The notes: a model not told the origin generated them from the letters alone. A stretch of 64,000 nt of DNA from Tubulanus polymorphus (GCF_964204645.1 NC_134035.1:7688501-7752500); one strand, 5' to 3'. Counted from the first letter of the stretch, positions 46,427 to 58,338 are shown. Numbers and translations: made by a program.

Positions 46427-49400
46427 ATGGAACCAATTTTCCGTCGCCTAAAAAATCGTACGATCGACACGTTTGACACCGATGCCGCCAAGAACCATAA
46501 AAGCACTAGTGGTTGGGCAACTCAGGACCCTGCGGAGAAAGTTTTGGCGGATGCGATGCGCCGGGTTGCCCAGGCCGGAGGAGATCAGTCAAACCCGAAA
46601 CATTTGTTAGGCCAGTATACACTTCAGTTTGGTAAGTTTAGGGGTAAGAAATTTCAGTGGATACTCTCTAATGCTCTTGGCTTTGCAGTAAACCTCTACG
46701 TCATGGATGAATGTGAGAAGCAAAAACCACATCCCAAGATAGACCACAAGAACCATGCCGACAACAAGAAAGCCCTCTTCAAATACATGAGGCTGTTTCC
46801 CGAAGCCAAGGAAGCGATTGAGAGGAGGAGAGCTGTCCATCAAGAGCGTGTGAAACCTACGATTTCAAGTAAGTCAAGTTTTCAATATACAGTCGGATCG
46901 TTTGATATCAGAGTTGTTTTGTGCTTGTTCTATTTATGAAAAATTTTTTATTTTCACAGAAGCTCGTCAGACTCAACCAGCCGGGAGCCAACCAACTGTG
47001 ACAACTAGGAGGAGTCGCCCATCTGCTACAACCAGGAGCCAACCAACTGCGACAACTAGGAGTCAACCCAGCTCATCGACTACAACTGAGAACGTCTCGA
47101 TGCCGTCTGATGATGATGATGATCTACTGACAAGTGTCATCACTCTTGAAGCGCAGTTATCTGGTAATATATCTTAATTCTAATGATATTTTTATTGTAG
47201 ATTCAATTGATACATCATGAGATATACATCCTACAAATTTTTGCAGTGTTTTGGACGGATTGTAAAGATTCCATCCAAGTTAACCGCAGTCCTCCCTTTC
47301 GGCCATCCACTCCTAGTAATTGCAGCCATATTGTAACATTTAATCATTTATTTCTCAAAATTTACAGTTTATATCTGGATAAGTTGGTAAGATTTATGTT
47401 GTGTAGGGTTCCTAGAATATGCTTTTATAAATGTGTAGCTATTGTAAAATGGTATTTTCTTCCTATCTATTTTAATGTACCTATTTCTTTATAAAAACTG
47501 GGTAATCATGCTTTATATGTATGCAGTACTGTCTCTTTATTACATAATCCATCTTTATGATATTGGTATATAGTTGCTATAATGGACATTATGAATATGA
47601 TAACACACACACTCTCTCTGTCTCTCTCTGTCACTAGCAAAATGCAACACGTCTATCCTCTCCTGCTTAATAACTTATTTTTTACAGTGATTTCCCATTT
47701 GTAATCTCATTTTTCCAGTGAGTCACTCTTATTCCTCATTTATAGGTATTTAGATGGTAACATTACAGTGATGCGGTTTTCTTTTGTTCCTTTTGTCTAT
47801 CATTCTGTTTTTGTTTAATATTTCAGTGAAATTGTACCGGACTTTATGATGATTTAGAATTCTTATGCTATAAACCTCAATCATGAATGAGATAGTAAAT
47901 TCATATTCTATTTTTCTCTATCTAGCCTCTCAGACAACACGGACTACAGCGACTACGACTACACCGACCACGACTACTACTACTACTACTACTACTACTA
48001 CACCGACTACGACAACCGCGATCGATAACGACCACCGCTTGCTTTTACCAGAATGGCGTAAAGTTCTGTCCGAATATGAACAGAAGTGGATCACCAAAAC
48101 CCTCTTCATGAAAACCAAGAGTGGGAGGCTGGAGATGGATTTTAGCCGCGTCAATCAGCTTTGGTGGAATCCTCCACAGCCATTGGTAGTTGCAGGCCAG
48201 GTACCCAAAGTCGAGCAGTACTTTGCCCACCGCCTGTTCTTGTGGATGCCTCGACGACTGTGGCAAGTCCAACTTAGATGTCCAGTCGCAACGTGCCAAG
48301 GGAGAGAGTTGACATCAGCAGGATTATACAAGCGGTTGCGGCAGGTACTCGATATCGATTCGCACTACTTCATCGCAACAGAAAGTTTGGAATGTCAGAA
48401 GTAAGATTGTGTCCATGTTAAAGTGTGACCTGCTGATTACAGGTTGTGATTTTATGAATGATTTTTTTTTTGTCTCGTATTTATAGATGCAAGGCGAAAT
48501 ATGTTGGAACGACTGCTGAGATCATCTCGCAACTAGCCGTCGGTTACCAGCTCCAGTTCCCGTGTATACTGACACAGAAGTACGCTTGCGATTATAAGGT
48601 TGTGCGACTGCTTTGCAGAGAGGTCTGGGTAACAGCACTACTCAGATCCAGAAGAAGCTGCGGGAGCAACATGGCGAAGCTTACCTCGAGCGTGTCTCAC
48701 AGTACCTCACTGAGTGTGAAGGCTTGTCCAAGGCTATCCGTTCTGGTCTCGTAAAACCGCACGAATTCGCTGACCCACCACAGCCTTTGAGCATCCCGCA
48801 GTTTCGGTGGCTCATGCTTGTGTACGTCAGTGATGTGTTGTCGAGACTGGACGAGGTCAGGGCAGCCATTACGTCTCAGTTTGGTCGAATTCTCAAAATT
48901 GACTCAACTAAGAAAATAGTCAAGAAGTTGACTGGTCATGCCAAGGGGACCGCGATGTGGTGCACCAATGTAGGGAACGAGCATGGTCAGGTCCTTATGT
49001 CTGTCCTTACTACTGGCGAAGGCTATGGTCTCAGTCAAATGATTGATGGCCTAATCAAAAGGTATGATACTGCTGGTGTGCCTGCCCCTGAGGTGATATA
49101 CACTGATCGGGATTGTTGTGGCCACAGCGTACTGAAAACAAACCTAGCCCCTTGGACAGATATCATCATCAGATTGGACGTTTGGCATTTCATGCGGCGG
49201 TTCTCTACAGGGTGTACTACAGATTCACATCGGCTGTATGCGAGTTTTATGAGAGGCCTTAGCCGGTGTATCTTTGAGTGGGACCCTGAGGATCTTGACC
49301 GTCTAAAGAGAGCGAAGCGTGAGGAGCTAGCCCTGAAAGCTATCACTGGTCTTAGTGACCGCCAGTTAGTTGAGCGAATTTCTTCGGCCGAGTTGGCACG

Positions 49401-52221
49401 GCACTGTAAACGTACCACACGTGGAACAGATGCTACTGTCCGCCTACTGGGTCAGCTCGTCGCTTCCTTCTCGGGTGACAAAGGGAAAGACTCCTTGGGT
49501 GTTTCGCTCATAAACACTGAGCGCATGGCGGAGATTTATAAGTCTCAAGCTAAGCATGTTGCCTGCCTGCAGGATCCACCTGGCGTTCAGTTGTACACAC
49601 AAACCGGAACGATCAAGAAAGGACAGACGACACTGCCTATCTACAGATGTGCCCGTGGTTCGACGTCATTGAAATCATTCCACCTTCATCTAAACAGATT
49701 CATTCCAGGTAAGATTAAAAATCACTTTCACCATATGAAATCTTCTCTTGTAGCTTTCTCTAACTAATTAGCTGATTTCATGATTTCATATTTATAGGTA
49801 CTGTGGCTGGCGATGTCAGTTTCCAGATGTACCTGGTTGATGGTTTAGCGCGTTGGAATGAGGATCGAGCTATTGCAGCTGTAACTCAAGACAAACAGAT
49901 TTCCTGCTACAGTGGAAAGCTACGCCATCATATCAATGAGCTAAGTCAAACTGTCCTTGGAAAGAAGCTTTTACCAGCATTCCAAGGGCCATTGCGTTAC
50001 ACCGGTGAACCTATAGGTATTGATTATCTTTACAGCCAAACAGGAGAGGCACCAGTGTCTAACACTAGGTTGCGTCTAGCCGAGGAGGAACGCTTGCTGG
50101 ACTCTGCTTCTGACCAGGAATTTAGTGACAGCCCTGTTGATGAGCCGCTGCCTCTGTATGATGTGGAAGACTTGACATTAGCTGTGCCTACTGATGAGGA
50201 TAACGACTTCTGTAAGTCACAATGTTTTTAGAAAATTGTTTGAATAATAATTCTATTTCAGTTCTGTTAAGTTCATTCCTGTAATTGATTCCTCTGATTA
50301 CTGTTGACTTTGTGACATGCCCTCAGCTGAATCCATTACATTTTGACTAAGGGATAATGGTTTTGTGTATTATTTTTCATTGTAGTTTCTCCGACTGTGA
50401 CACCAACTGCACCAGTTCTTCCCGTTGACACCATGTCCGTTGATACTCCGTTGCCGATGGAAACTGAGGAGGTCACTGAGCTTGAACCCGATGATGCTGT
50501 GCCAGAATTTCGCTTACCGACCCTTGATACTCCAGAGCTGCAGCCCTTTGAACTGTCGAATGTTCCATCTATTGAATCTCCCCTGGGGGATTCGGATGAG
50601 CATGTAAGTTTTCTATAAAAAAAAGGTTTTCGTTCGAGTTGTGTTGATGTTGTTAAAGAATTTAATTTCAAATATCTATTTTATTCAGGATTCTTTGGGA
50701 CCAGACGGTATTGCTGGATTTGGAAAGGTTGATGCTTTGGCTGAGAAACTGGTAAACTTGGATGAGAATTCACTGGCTCTTACAAACAACGAAGCTCGTG
50801 AAATCATTGATTTGTGGCAGAACTTGGACGACTACGACAAGAGGTCCATCATCAAACCACGCCATCAACCAACTCTCAGTCAAGGTAGATTTCGAGCAAC
50901 AAAGAAACGTTCTGGCTTGGCTCCTGGAGTTGAAAGTTCACGGAGGTAAGCCTAATCTACTGTATTTTTCATTTCAAAATAAATGTACTAATAAGTCGAA
51001 ATTGCCAATTGAATATTAAATGGCAATATAATCTTTGAGTTCAATTTGACCCTACAATAGAGGTTACATGGGTTAACCTAAATAAACTTTATGTTAATCA
51101 AGTATTTATGATAATTTTTAGAGCTTTTCTGGGACCAAATTCGGCACCTGCTCAGTGGCCGACTTGTAATCACTACGTCGAGACAACCATGGTGAAGCTC
51201 TGTGCGAAGTATCCAGCATCAAAAACGGTTGCAGGAGTGCGAGTTACGCGATGGATCCTTATCTCCCGCGCCTACAAGCACATAAGAGACGTCGTCGTCG
51301 GAAATCCTGTGGTTATGCATCACTCGAACATTCAGCTTCCAGAGTTGAATATGACGACTATAACCCAATGGTAAGTTAACCTTTTATGCCCCACCTCTTA
51401 ACCATCTAAATTATTATTAATCATATTGAGATTATGTTCATAAAATGGTCTATTTCTTTTTTCATTTTAGGTGGAATCGACGTTCTAAGAAGCAAGAGGA
51501 AATGGTTCTCAGGCAGGGAATTCAAATCCCGAATCCTCCTTTGGCAAGCCAGCAACCATTGCTTATTGCTTGTCAAAAGCCTTCTGTGCTGCCGAGAGGA
51601 TCCTCTGATGATCGCCATACCTTTGTACTTCCTACGAACACTGCTGGAATGGCGAAAATAAAGCGGCGAAGAACAACTCCTTCCGCAACTGCGACTCTCG
51701 CATCAGTAGCTGCGGCAGCAACTAGTACGCGGCCTGCACCGCAGATTCCTCAGAATGTTATTGATTTGTCAGGCGCTCATCAGTCCCTCAATACAGATAC
51801 TACCGCAGATACTACTCGATTGATGGGTTGCTCACAAATCATGACAGGACCTGTTGCGTCTAAGGAGCAGAAAGCTGAAAGTTTGCAGCCAGCCACTACC
51901 CAGCTGATAATTGTTGCACCGCCAAAAGACCAGGCCGTTCTGCCTAAGGTCATCCATTCTGAATCCATGGGAAATATACAGGTTGTTCCTTACACAACCC
52001 ATATGCACAGATTACAAAGGCAGCAGCAATTAGAAGCTGGGGTGAGTCGCAGAAAGTACACTCCACGGACAAAGGTTACTTGTCCTAAGTGTAAAAAGGA
52101 GAGATCGAAGCCCTCGCATCAGCAGTTTTTCGGAAATTGGTACTGTAGTGAAACGTCAACGGTGACTCTGGAAGAGTGGAGACAGCAAATGCAGGCCAGG
52201 GGATACAAGAAGAAGAAGTGA
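46427..52221 (+). CDS. Putative transposase-like DUF6729-type protein, nine coding exons, one frameshift
   Basis: The exons are 46427-46868, 46960-47163, 47926-48400, 48487-49708, 49798-50211, 50386-50603, 50689-50945, 51122-51370 and 51471-52221. All have GT-AG introns; together they are 4,232 nt, one short of 1,411 codons. Regions in order: an N-terminal FGKFRGKKFQW module; a Thr-rich linker with an ACT microsatellite; a cysteine region (CPVATC...CQKC) with the LTSAGLYKRLRQVLDI motif, which I associate with DUF6729; an RNase-H-like stretch with LKIDSTKK (near 48,901), VIYTDRDCCG (near 49,105) and DVWHFMRRF; a conserved DGLARWNEDRA block in exon 5; an acidic linker; a WWNRRSKKQEE block; and a C-terminal CPKC...WYCSE zinc-like motif ending in four lysines. 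Asp, Asp and Glu in the middle blocks are candidate catalytic residues (inference). A 1-nt deficit near 48,615-48,631 breaks the frame, so this copy may be inactive unless it is a sequencing error. Confidence 0.85.
47940..48012. repeat. (ACT/ACG)n microsatellite inside a coding exon
   Basis: A trinucleotide run encodes the poly-Thr linker of the inserted gene. Length changes in it would preserve frame. Confidence 0.9.
48610..48632 (+). other. Apparent 1-nt frameshift in the inserted gene
   Basis: The family-like reading runs in one frame to ...CDYKVVRLL and continues one frame over from GLGNSTTQIQKK, with no splice sites between. One nucleotide appears to be missing. Confidence 0.7.
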
Positions 52222-53416
52222 AGCTCGATTAGTGACAGGATTCCAGGACTAGAGATCAACTGTGCGTATAGCGTAGATATGGGTATGTGTGTCTGGTAAA
52301 ATCTTTCAGAAATTACTCGATTTTGACATTTTCATGCAGCTATCAACCTGCTGTCTGTACAACCCCTCAGTTTGATGTCCGACAGACATTCGATCACCTC
52401 ACCATTTGGGAAAAATCGTGGTTTGTCCAGACTTCGCTATTCAAAAAGGTGATCGTCTGAAGGGCTAGGCACAGACAACAGATTGACAGCTGCACAAATC
52501 TAACTTTGTGACATTTTATGTGAAAATTTGTGAAAAATCTAAGGACCATGTGAAAGAAATATAAAATTGTATCCAGAATTCTCCTTAGATTGTAACAAGT
52601 TTTTGAAAAACCCTTGATGAATTTCAGGCTTGCTTCATCACACTGGACTGATTGTTTATAATTTATTCAGTTTGATGGTTTTGTTTATAATTTATTTAGT
52701 TTGATGGTTTATTATTTTATAATTGTTTATTAATAATTGGCAGTTTTAATTTTGAGTTTTATTTTTTAAATTTGTATCTTTTATTTGTTTTATACTAGAA
52801 TAGGGATTCCAGAAATATTTGGTTGATTTAATGGTAGTTCAACTTTAGAAAATTCACTATAAAATTTGAAATTTGAAGTTTGATTCAGTGGTAGTTTGAC
52901 TTAAGAAATTTCACTCTAACATTTAGAATTTGTAGTTTAGTAGTAGAACTTATTTTAAACTAGAAGTCCCTCAAAATTGTAATTTTTCAATTCAGTGTAT
53001 ATGTCCAAAATTGTAATTTTTCGATTGAGTGTGTATGTGCATTGTGCTTAGAAGCCTGCCTGTTATGCAAATGACAAACTATAAAATTTTTAATGCTGCC
53101 TACTATGTCAAAAACATGGTAGAAGGTTCCAAGCCCTTAAAAAGCAGAGGAGAGATTTTATAGAAAAAGGTATCATTTATTTAGTTGTCAGGTCATTTTT
53201 CACTGATAAAATGAGCTGAGAATATGAAGATTGGCAGGATGGAAATAAACTAATTAAAACTCATTAATCTACTTCCAGATTCGAACCACTGACCCCTCAA
53301 TAGTACGGGATTCCCTACGCCGAGTGAATGGAAGTTTCAAGTACTGTAGTGGTTTGCATCTAGCAGTACCCCTCCGGCATTCAGGAAACGCAACCGAGCC
53401 GAGTGAGTAGAAGTTT
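52222..53416 (+). other. 3' UTR and right terminal region of the insertion
   Basis: AT-rich after the stop codon, with small direct duplications (TTTATTTAGTTTGATGG, TTGTAATTTTTC). Near the end, 53,279-53,330 carries a minus-strand tRNA-like B box, GGTTCGAATC. GCCGAGTGARTRGAAGTTTC occurs twice, at 53,319 and 53,398. The first copy is followed by AAGTACT, which also occurs in 5S. Confidence 0.6.
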
Positions 53417-53502
53417 CCATCCAAGTACTAACCGGGCCCGACGTTGCTTAACTTCGGTGATCGGACGAGAACCGGTGCTTTCAACGTGGTATGGCCGTAG
53501 AC
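53417..53502 (-). pseudogene. 5S: 5' fragment of the 5S rRNA gene split by the insertion
   Basis: These 86 nt are transcript positions 1-86 with consensus sequence. The fragment retains the A box and intermediate element but loses box C and the terminator. Confidence 0.95.
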
Positions 53503-53939
53503 AACAAAACGTATGAATCTAACCGTTTTGATATTACCTTCTCGATAGGATCGCCACCTCAGCGAGGCATCCACTTTTTATGTCTCTTTTAACACAGTTT
53601 CAATTGCTCAACTGATAAAACCAGGTACAATTATCCATTCGCTCCATCGAAAGATGTAGAAACAAACGCCTTTCCCTTCGCTCAAGGATCGGCGTTGATT
53701 AAGGCGGAGGAAACTATGAGAACAGCTACTTAGCAACACAATCTGTGACGTCACATTACCAGAAAACATCCAATCTTCTATCTAACAAAGTATCGATTTG
53801 GGAATATATCTGCGACAACAAAATTTTGACAGCTTCGTTCAACTAATGGCGAAAACAAACTAGCAAATAAACAAACAAATAAACGGCTGTTTGCGAGTGC
53901 TTTTAATTTTTGAAATAAATCGAGCAAAATTTGAAAAAA

Positions 53940-54057
53940 GTCTACAGCACCCGGTATTCCCAGGCGGTCACCCATCCAAGTACTAACCGGGCCCGACGTT
54001 ACTTAACTTCGGTGATCGGACGAGAACCGGTGCTTTCAACGTGGTATGGCCGTAGAC
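53940..54057 (-). rRNA. 5S: 5S rRNA gene, copy 23
   Basis: Full length. One change, GTTACTTAAC (plus strand). Confidence 0.96.
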
Positions 54058-54494
54058 AACAAAACGTATCAATCTAACCGTTTTGATATTACCTTCTCGA
54101 TAGGATCGCCACCTCAGCGAGGCATCCACTTTTTATGTCTCTTTTAACGCAGTTTCAATTGCTCAACTGATAAAACCAGGTACAATTATCCATTCGCTCC
54201 ATCGAAAGATGTAGAAACAAACGCCTTTCCCTTCGCTCAAGGATCGGCGTTGAATAAGGCGGAGGAAACTATGAGAACAGCTACTTAGCAACACAATCTG
54301 TGACGTCACATTACCAGAAAACATCCAATCTTCTATCGAACAAAGTATCGATTTGGGAATATATCTGCGACAACAAAATTTTGACAGCTTCGTTCAACTA
54401 ATGGCGAAAACAAACAAGCAAATAAACAAACAAATAAACGGCTGTTTGCGAGTGCTTTTAATTTTTGAAATAAATCGAGCAAAATTTGAAAAAA

Positions 54495-54612
54495 GTCTGC
54501 AGCACCCGGTATTCCCAGGCGGTCACCCATCCAAGTACTAACCGGGCCCGACGTTGCTTAACTTCGGTGATCGGACGAGAACCGGTGCTTTCAACGTGGT
54601 ATGGCCGTAGAC
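54495..54612 (-). rRNA. 5S: 5S rRNA gene, copy 24
   Basis: Full length. GTCTGCAGC class at the 3' end. Confidence 0.96.
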
Positions 54613-55051
54613 AACAAAACGTATGAATCTAACCGTTTTGATATTACCTTCTCGATAGGATCGCCACCTCAGCGAGGCGTCCACTTTTTATGTCTCTTTT
54701 AACAGAGTTTCAATTGCTCAACTGATAAAACCAGGTACAATTATCCATTCGCTCCATCGAAAGATGTAGAAACAAACGCCTTTCCCGTCGCTCAAGGATC
54801 GGCGTTGAATAAGGCGGAGGAAACTATGAGAACAGCTACTTAGCAACACAATCTGTGACGTCACATTACCAGAAAACATCCAATCTTCTATCTCTAACAA
54901 AGTATCGATTTGGGAATATATCTGCGACAACAAAATTTTGACAGCTTCGTTCAACTAATGGCGAAAACAAACAAGCAAATAAACAAACAAATAAACGGCT
55001 GTTTGCGAGTGCTTTTAATTTTTGAAATAAATCGAGCAAAATTTGAAAAAA

Positions 55052-55169
55052 GTCTACAGCACCCGGTATTCCCAGGCGGTCACCCATCCAAGTACTAACC
55101 GGGCCCGACGTTGCTTAACTTCGGTGATCGGACGAGAACCGGTGCTTTCAACGTGGTATGGCCGTAGAC
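55052..55169 (-). rRNA. 5S: 5S rRNA gene, copy 25
   Basis: Full length with consensus sequence. Confidence 0.97.
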
Positions 55170-55606
55170 AACAAAACGTATAAATCTAACCGTTTTGATA
55201 TTACCTTCTCGATAGGATCGCCACCTCAGCGAGGCATCCACTTTTTATGTCTCTTTTAACACAGTTTCAATTGCTCAACTGATAAAACCAGGTACAATTA
55301 TCCAATCGCTCCATCGAAAGATGTAGAAACAAACGCCTTTCCCTTCGCTCAAGGATCGGCGTTGAATAAGGCGGAGGAAACTATGAGAACAGCTACTTAG
55401 CAACACAATCTGTGACGTCACATTACCAGAAAACATCCAATCTTCTATCCAACAAAGTATCGATTTGGGAATATATCTGCGACAACAAAATTTTGACGGC
55501 TTCGTTCAACTAATGGCGAAAACGAACAAGCAAATAAACAAACAAATAAACGGCTGTTTGCGAGTGCTTTTAATTTTTGAAATAAATCGAGCAAAATTTG
55601 AAAAAA

Positions 55607-55724
55607 GTCTACAGCACCCGGTATTCCCAAGCGGTCACCTATCCAAGTACTAACCGGGCCCGACGTTGCTTTACTTCGGTGATCGGACGAGAACCGGTGC
55701 TTTCAACATGGTATGGCCGTAGAC
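55607..55724 (-). rRNA. 5S: 5S rRNA gene, copy 26
   Basis: Full length but with four scattered substitutions (plus strand CCCAAGCGG, CACCTATCC, GCTTTACTTC, CAACATGGT), the most diverged copy in the interior. It adjoins the interruption, so it may be drifting as a pseudogene. Confidence 0.93.
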
Positions 55725-55859
55725 AACAAAACGTATCAATCTAACCGTTTTGATATTACCTTCTCGATAGGATCGCCACCTCAGCGCGGCATCCACTTTT
55801 TATGTCTCTTTTAACACAGTTTCAATTGCTCAACTGATAAAACCAGGTACCAATTATCC

Positions 55860-56880
55860 TTCCTGTGATTATATAATGACCTATATTTGAACGTCGAACT
55901 GTTATATTGCATTGAATATCATTAGAAGACGTATTGTAATAGTAAAGGATGTATGATTATATCAGAAACGGCAGGCATAAATAGAAATGATAAGTAAATC
56001 GGATTATTCGGTTAAATGGCGGATGTATACACGATTTGGAAGTCTGATATAAAAGTCAGACCCTAACGTTGGCATGCTGGTGGAATGACGAAGCTATCTA
56101 CGATGTGTGTAGGGCCGGCGTGAATTTCATCAGCGGCTACAAGCGGTAAATATGAAAATGTGTAAACATATAATTTCAATATTCAAACGTTTTAGAAAAT
56201 ATGTTTGATATTAGGAGTATGCAGGTTTCGTGAGATTAGCAATTTATAATAGCATAGCTGTCATATACGGCTCCGCGTCCTCTGATGGCATGTGTATTAG
56301 GTGACAATTCAATTCCATTCTTTATTGTTCCTTATTACATCGAAATTCCGGGATAAAATTCCCAATTCAATAAATACAAATTTTAAAATAAATTAATACA
56401 ACATACATGACACACGGGTAATTCATACAGAACAACATAAGCATGTTATTTTAAATGACAATGTCTACTTCAACCCACCCAGACTCAAGACTCTAGGATA
56501 TCGAGTGACAGCCAAACCCGTGGCCCGGGGACCGGGCCGGCTGGCTAGGCCACACGATATGCTCGAAGTCATGATGAAGCAGACATCAGAAGAGCTCTTT
56601 CTTCAACCATGGAGGCAATGAAGTTGCAGACCAGCTTAGAGGCATAAGTAAATGAAGTCGGTCGCAAGTTCGCGATCAATTATTGACGAATTTTCAATAA
56701 AAAAATTTAAACCACTACTAGAGTCGAAGACCTGTATCATCTACCCAATCGCAAAATCTCATCATTCCCCAAATTTCTTAAAACTTCGATTTCAAATTTG
56801 CAATTCCACATTAGCTTAGCCCAGAAATTCTATATTTTTTCGCAGGCGTCAAATAATTTTCTGAAATTAATTTTCTTGTT
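55860..56880. other. 1.02-kb unrelated block interrupting the 5S spacer
   Basis: Spacer sequence stops at ...CCAATTATCC and restarts at 56,881, 57-58 bp further back in the unit. ATGTCTCTTTTAACACAG through AATTATCC is therefore present on both sides (55,802-55,859 and 56,881-56,937). The block is AT-rich and has no open frame of note. It includes CAATTCCATTCTTTATTG-type sequence resembling the antisense 3' tail of RTE-like LINEs and a GC-rich CCCGGGGACCGGGCCGG patch. Origin unknown. Confidence 0.75.
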
Positions 56881-57228
56881 ATGTCTCTTTTAACACAGTT
56901 TCAATTGCTCAACTGATAAAACCAGGTACAATTATCCATTCGCTCCATCGAAAGATGTAGAAACAAACGCCTTTCCCTTCGCTCAAGGATCGGCGTTGAA
57001 TAAGGCGGAGGAAACTATGAGAACAGCTACTTAGCAACACAATCTGTGACGTCACATTACCAGAAAACATCCAATCTTCTATCTAACAAAGTATCGATTT
57101 GGGAATATATCTGCGACAACAAAATTTTGACAGCTTCGTTCAACTAATGGCGAAAACAAACAAGCAAATAAACGGCTGTTTGCGAGTGCTTTTAATTTTC
57201 GAAATAAATCGAGCAAAATTTGAAAAAA

Positions 57229-57346
57229 GTCTACAGGACCCGGTATTCCCAGGCGGTCACCCATCCAAGTACTAACCGGGCCCGACGTTGCTTAACTTCG
57301 GTGATCGGACGAGAACCGGTGCTTTCAACGTGGTATGGCCGTAGAC
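57229..57346 (-). rRNA. 5S: 5S rRNA gene, copy 27
   Basis: Full length. One change near the 3' end (plus strand ACAGGACCC). Its downstream spacer lacks one AAACAAACAAAT segment. Confidence 0.96.
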
Positions 57347-57783
57347 AACAAAACGTATCAATCTAACCGTTTTGATATTACTTTCTCGATAGGATCGCCA
57401 CCTCAGCGAGGCGTCCACTTTTTATGTTTCTTTTAACACAGTTTCAATTGCTCAACTGATAAAACCAGGTACAATTATCCATTCGCTCCATCGAAAGATA
57501 TAGAAACAAACGCCTTTCCCTTCGCTCAAGGATCGGCGTTGAATAAGGCGGAGGAAACTATGAGAACAGCTACTTAGCAACACAATCTGTGACGTCACAT
57601 TACCAGAAAACATCCAATCTTCTATCTAACAAAGTATCGATTTGGGAATATATCTGCGACAACAAAATTTTGACAGCTTCGTTCAACTAATGGCGAAAAC
57701 AAACTAGCAAATAAACAAACAAATAAACGGCTGTTTGCGAGTGCTTTTAATTTTTGAAATAAATCGAGCAAAATTTGAAAAAA

Positions 57784-57901
57784 GTCTACAGCACCCGGTA
57801 TTCCCAGGCGGTCACCCATCCAAGTACTAACCGGGCCCGACGTTGCTTAACTTCGGTGATCGGACGAGAACCGGTGCTTTCAACGTGGTATGGCCGTAGA
57901 C
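57784..57901 (-). rRNA. 5S: 5S rRNA gene, copy 28
   Basis: Full length, consensus. Confidence 0.97.
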
Positions 57902-58338
57902 AACAAAACGTATCAATCTAACCGTTTTGATATTACCTTCTCGATAGGATCGCCACCTCAGCGAGGCATCCACTTTTTATGTCTCTTTTAACACAGTTTC
58001 AATTGCTCAACTGATAAAACCAGGTACAATTATCCATTCGCTCCATCGAAAGATGTAGAAACAAACGCCTTTCCCTTCGCTCAAGGATCGGCGTTGAATA
58101 AGGCGGAGGAAACTATGAGAACAGCTACTTAGCAACACAATCTGTGACGTCACATTACCAGAAAACATCCAATCTTCTATCTAACAAAGTATCGATTTGG
58201 GAATATATCTGCGACAACAAAATTTTGACGGCTTCGTTCAACTAATGGCGAAAACATACAAGCAAATAAACAAACAAATAAACGGCTGTTTGCGAGTGCT
58301 TTTAATTTTTGAAATAAATCGAGCAAAATTTGAAAAAA

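Larger units (their letters stand above)
45155..53416 (+). mobile_element. 8.26-kb gene-bearing insertion inside a 5S rRNA gene (putative transposon)
   Basis: The block separates 5S nucleotides 1-86 (right) from 86-118 (left), with only one shared base and no loss of target. It starts TGGCGCTCCTAGCGGGCG and ends GTGAGTAGAAGTTTC. The left end has an 8-bp inverted repeat TGGCGCTC (45,155) / GAGCGCCA (45,323-45,330) framing a perfect 22-bp hairpin. The right end has a direct repeat of GCCGAGTGA-type sequence. No matching long terminal inverted repeats link the two extremities. It holds a single large spliced gene (46,427-52,221) with transposase-like motifs, transcribed opposite to the 5S genes. 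Known 5S- or small-RNA-gene-targeting elements include Dada DNA transposons and Mutsu LINEs. No reverse transcriptase is visible, so a DNA transposon is favoured. Confidence 0.8.
53417..55859 (-). repeat. 5S rDNA tandem array, middle block
   Basis: Four complete units follow the split gene, with 555-557-bp spacing in register with the left block. The block ends in mid-spacer at the 1.02-kb interruption. Confidence 0.96.

Noticed and set aside
46607-46843. Minus-strand open frame opposite exon 1 of the inserted gene
   Set aside because: Shadow of the plus-strand coding exon, which has splice support and family-like motifs.
47207-47494. Plus-strand open frame within intron 2 of the inserted gene
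   Set aside because: It lies between well-defined donor and acceptor sites, has intron-like composition and shows no recognisable motif.
45122-53502. Long terminal repeats or reverse transcriptase for the 8.3-kb insertion
   Set aside because: No direct terminal repeats joining both ends and no reverse-transcriptase motifs were found, so it is not called a retrotransposon.
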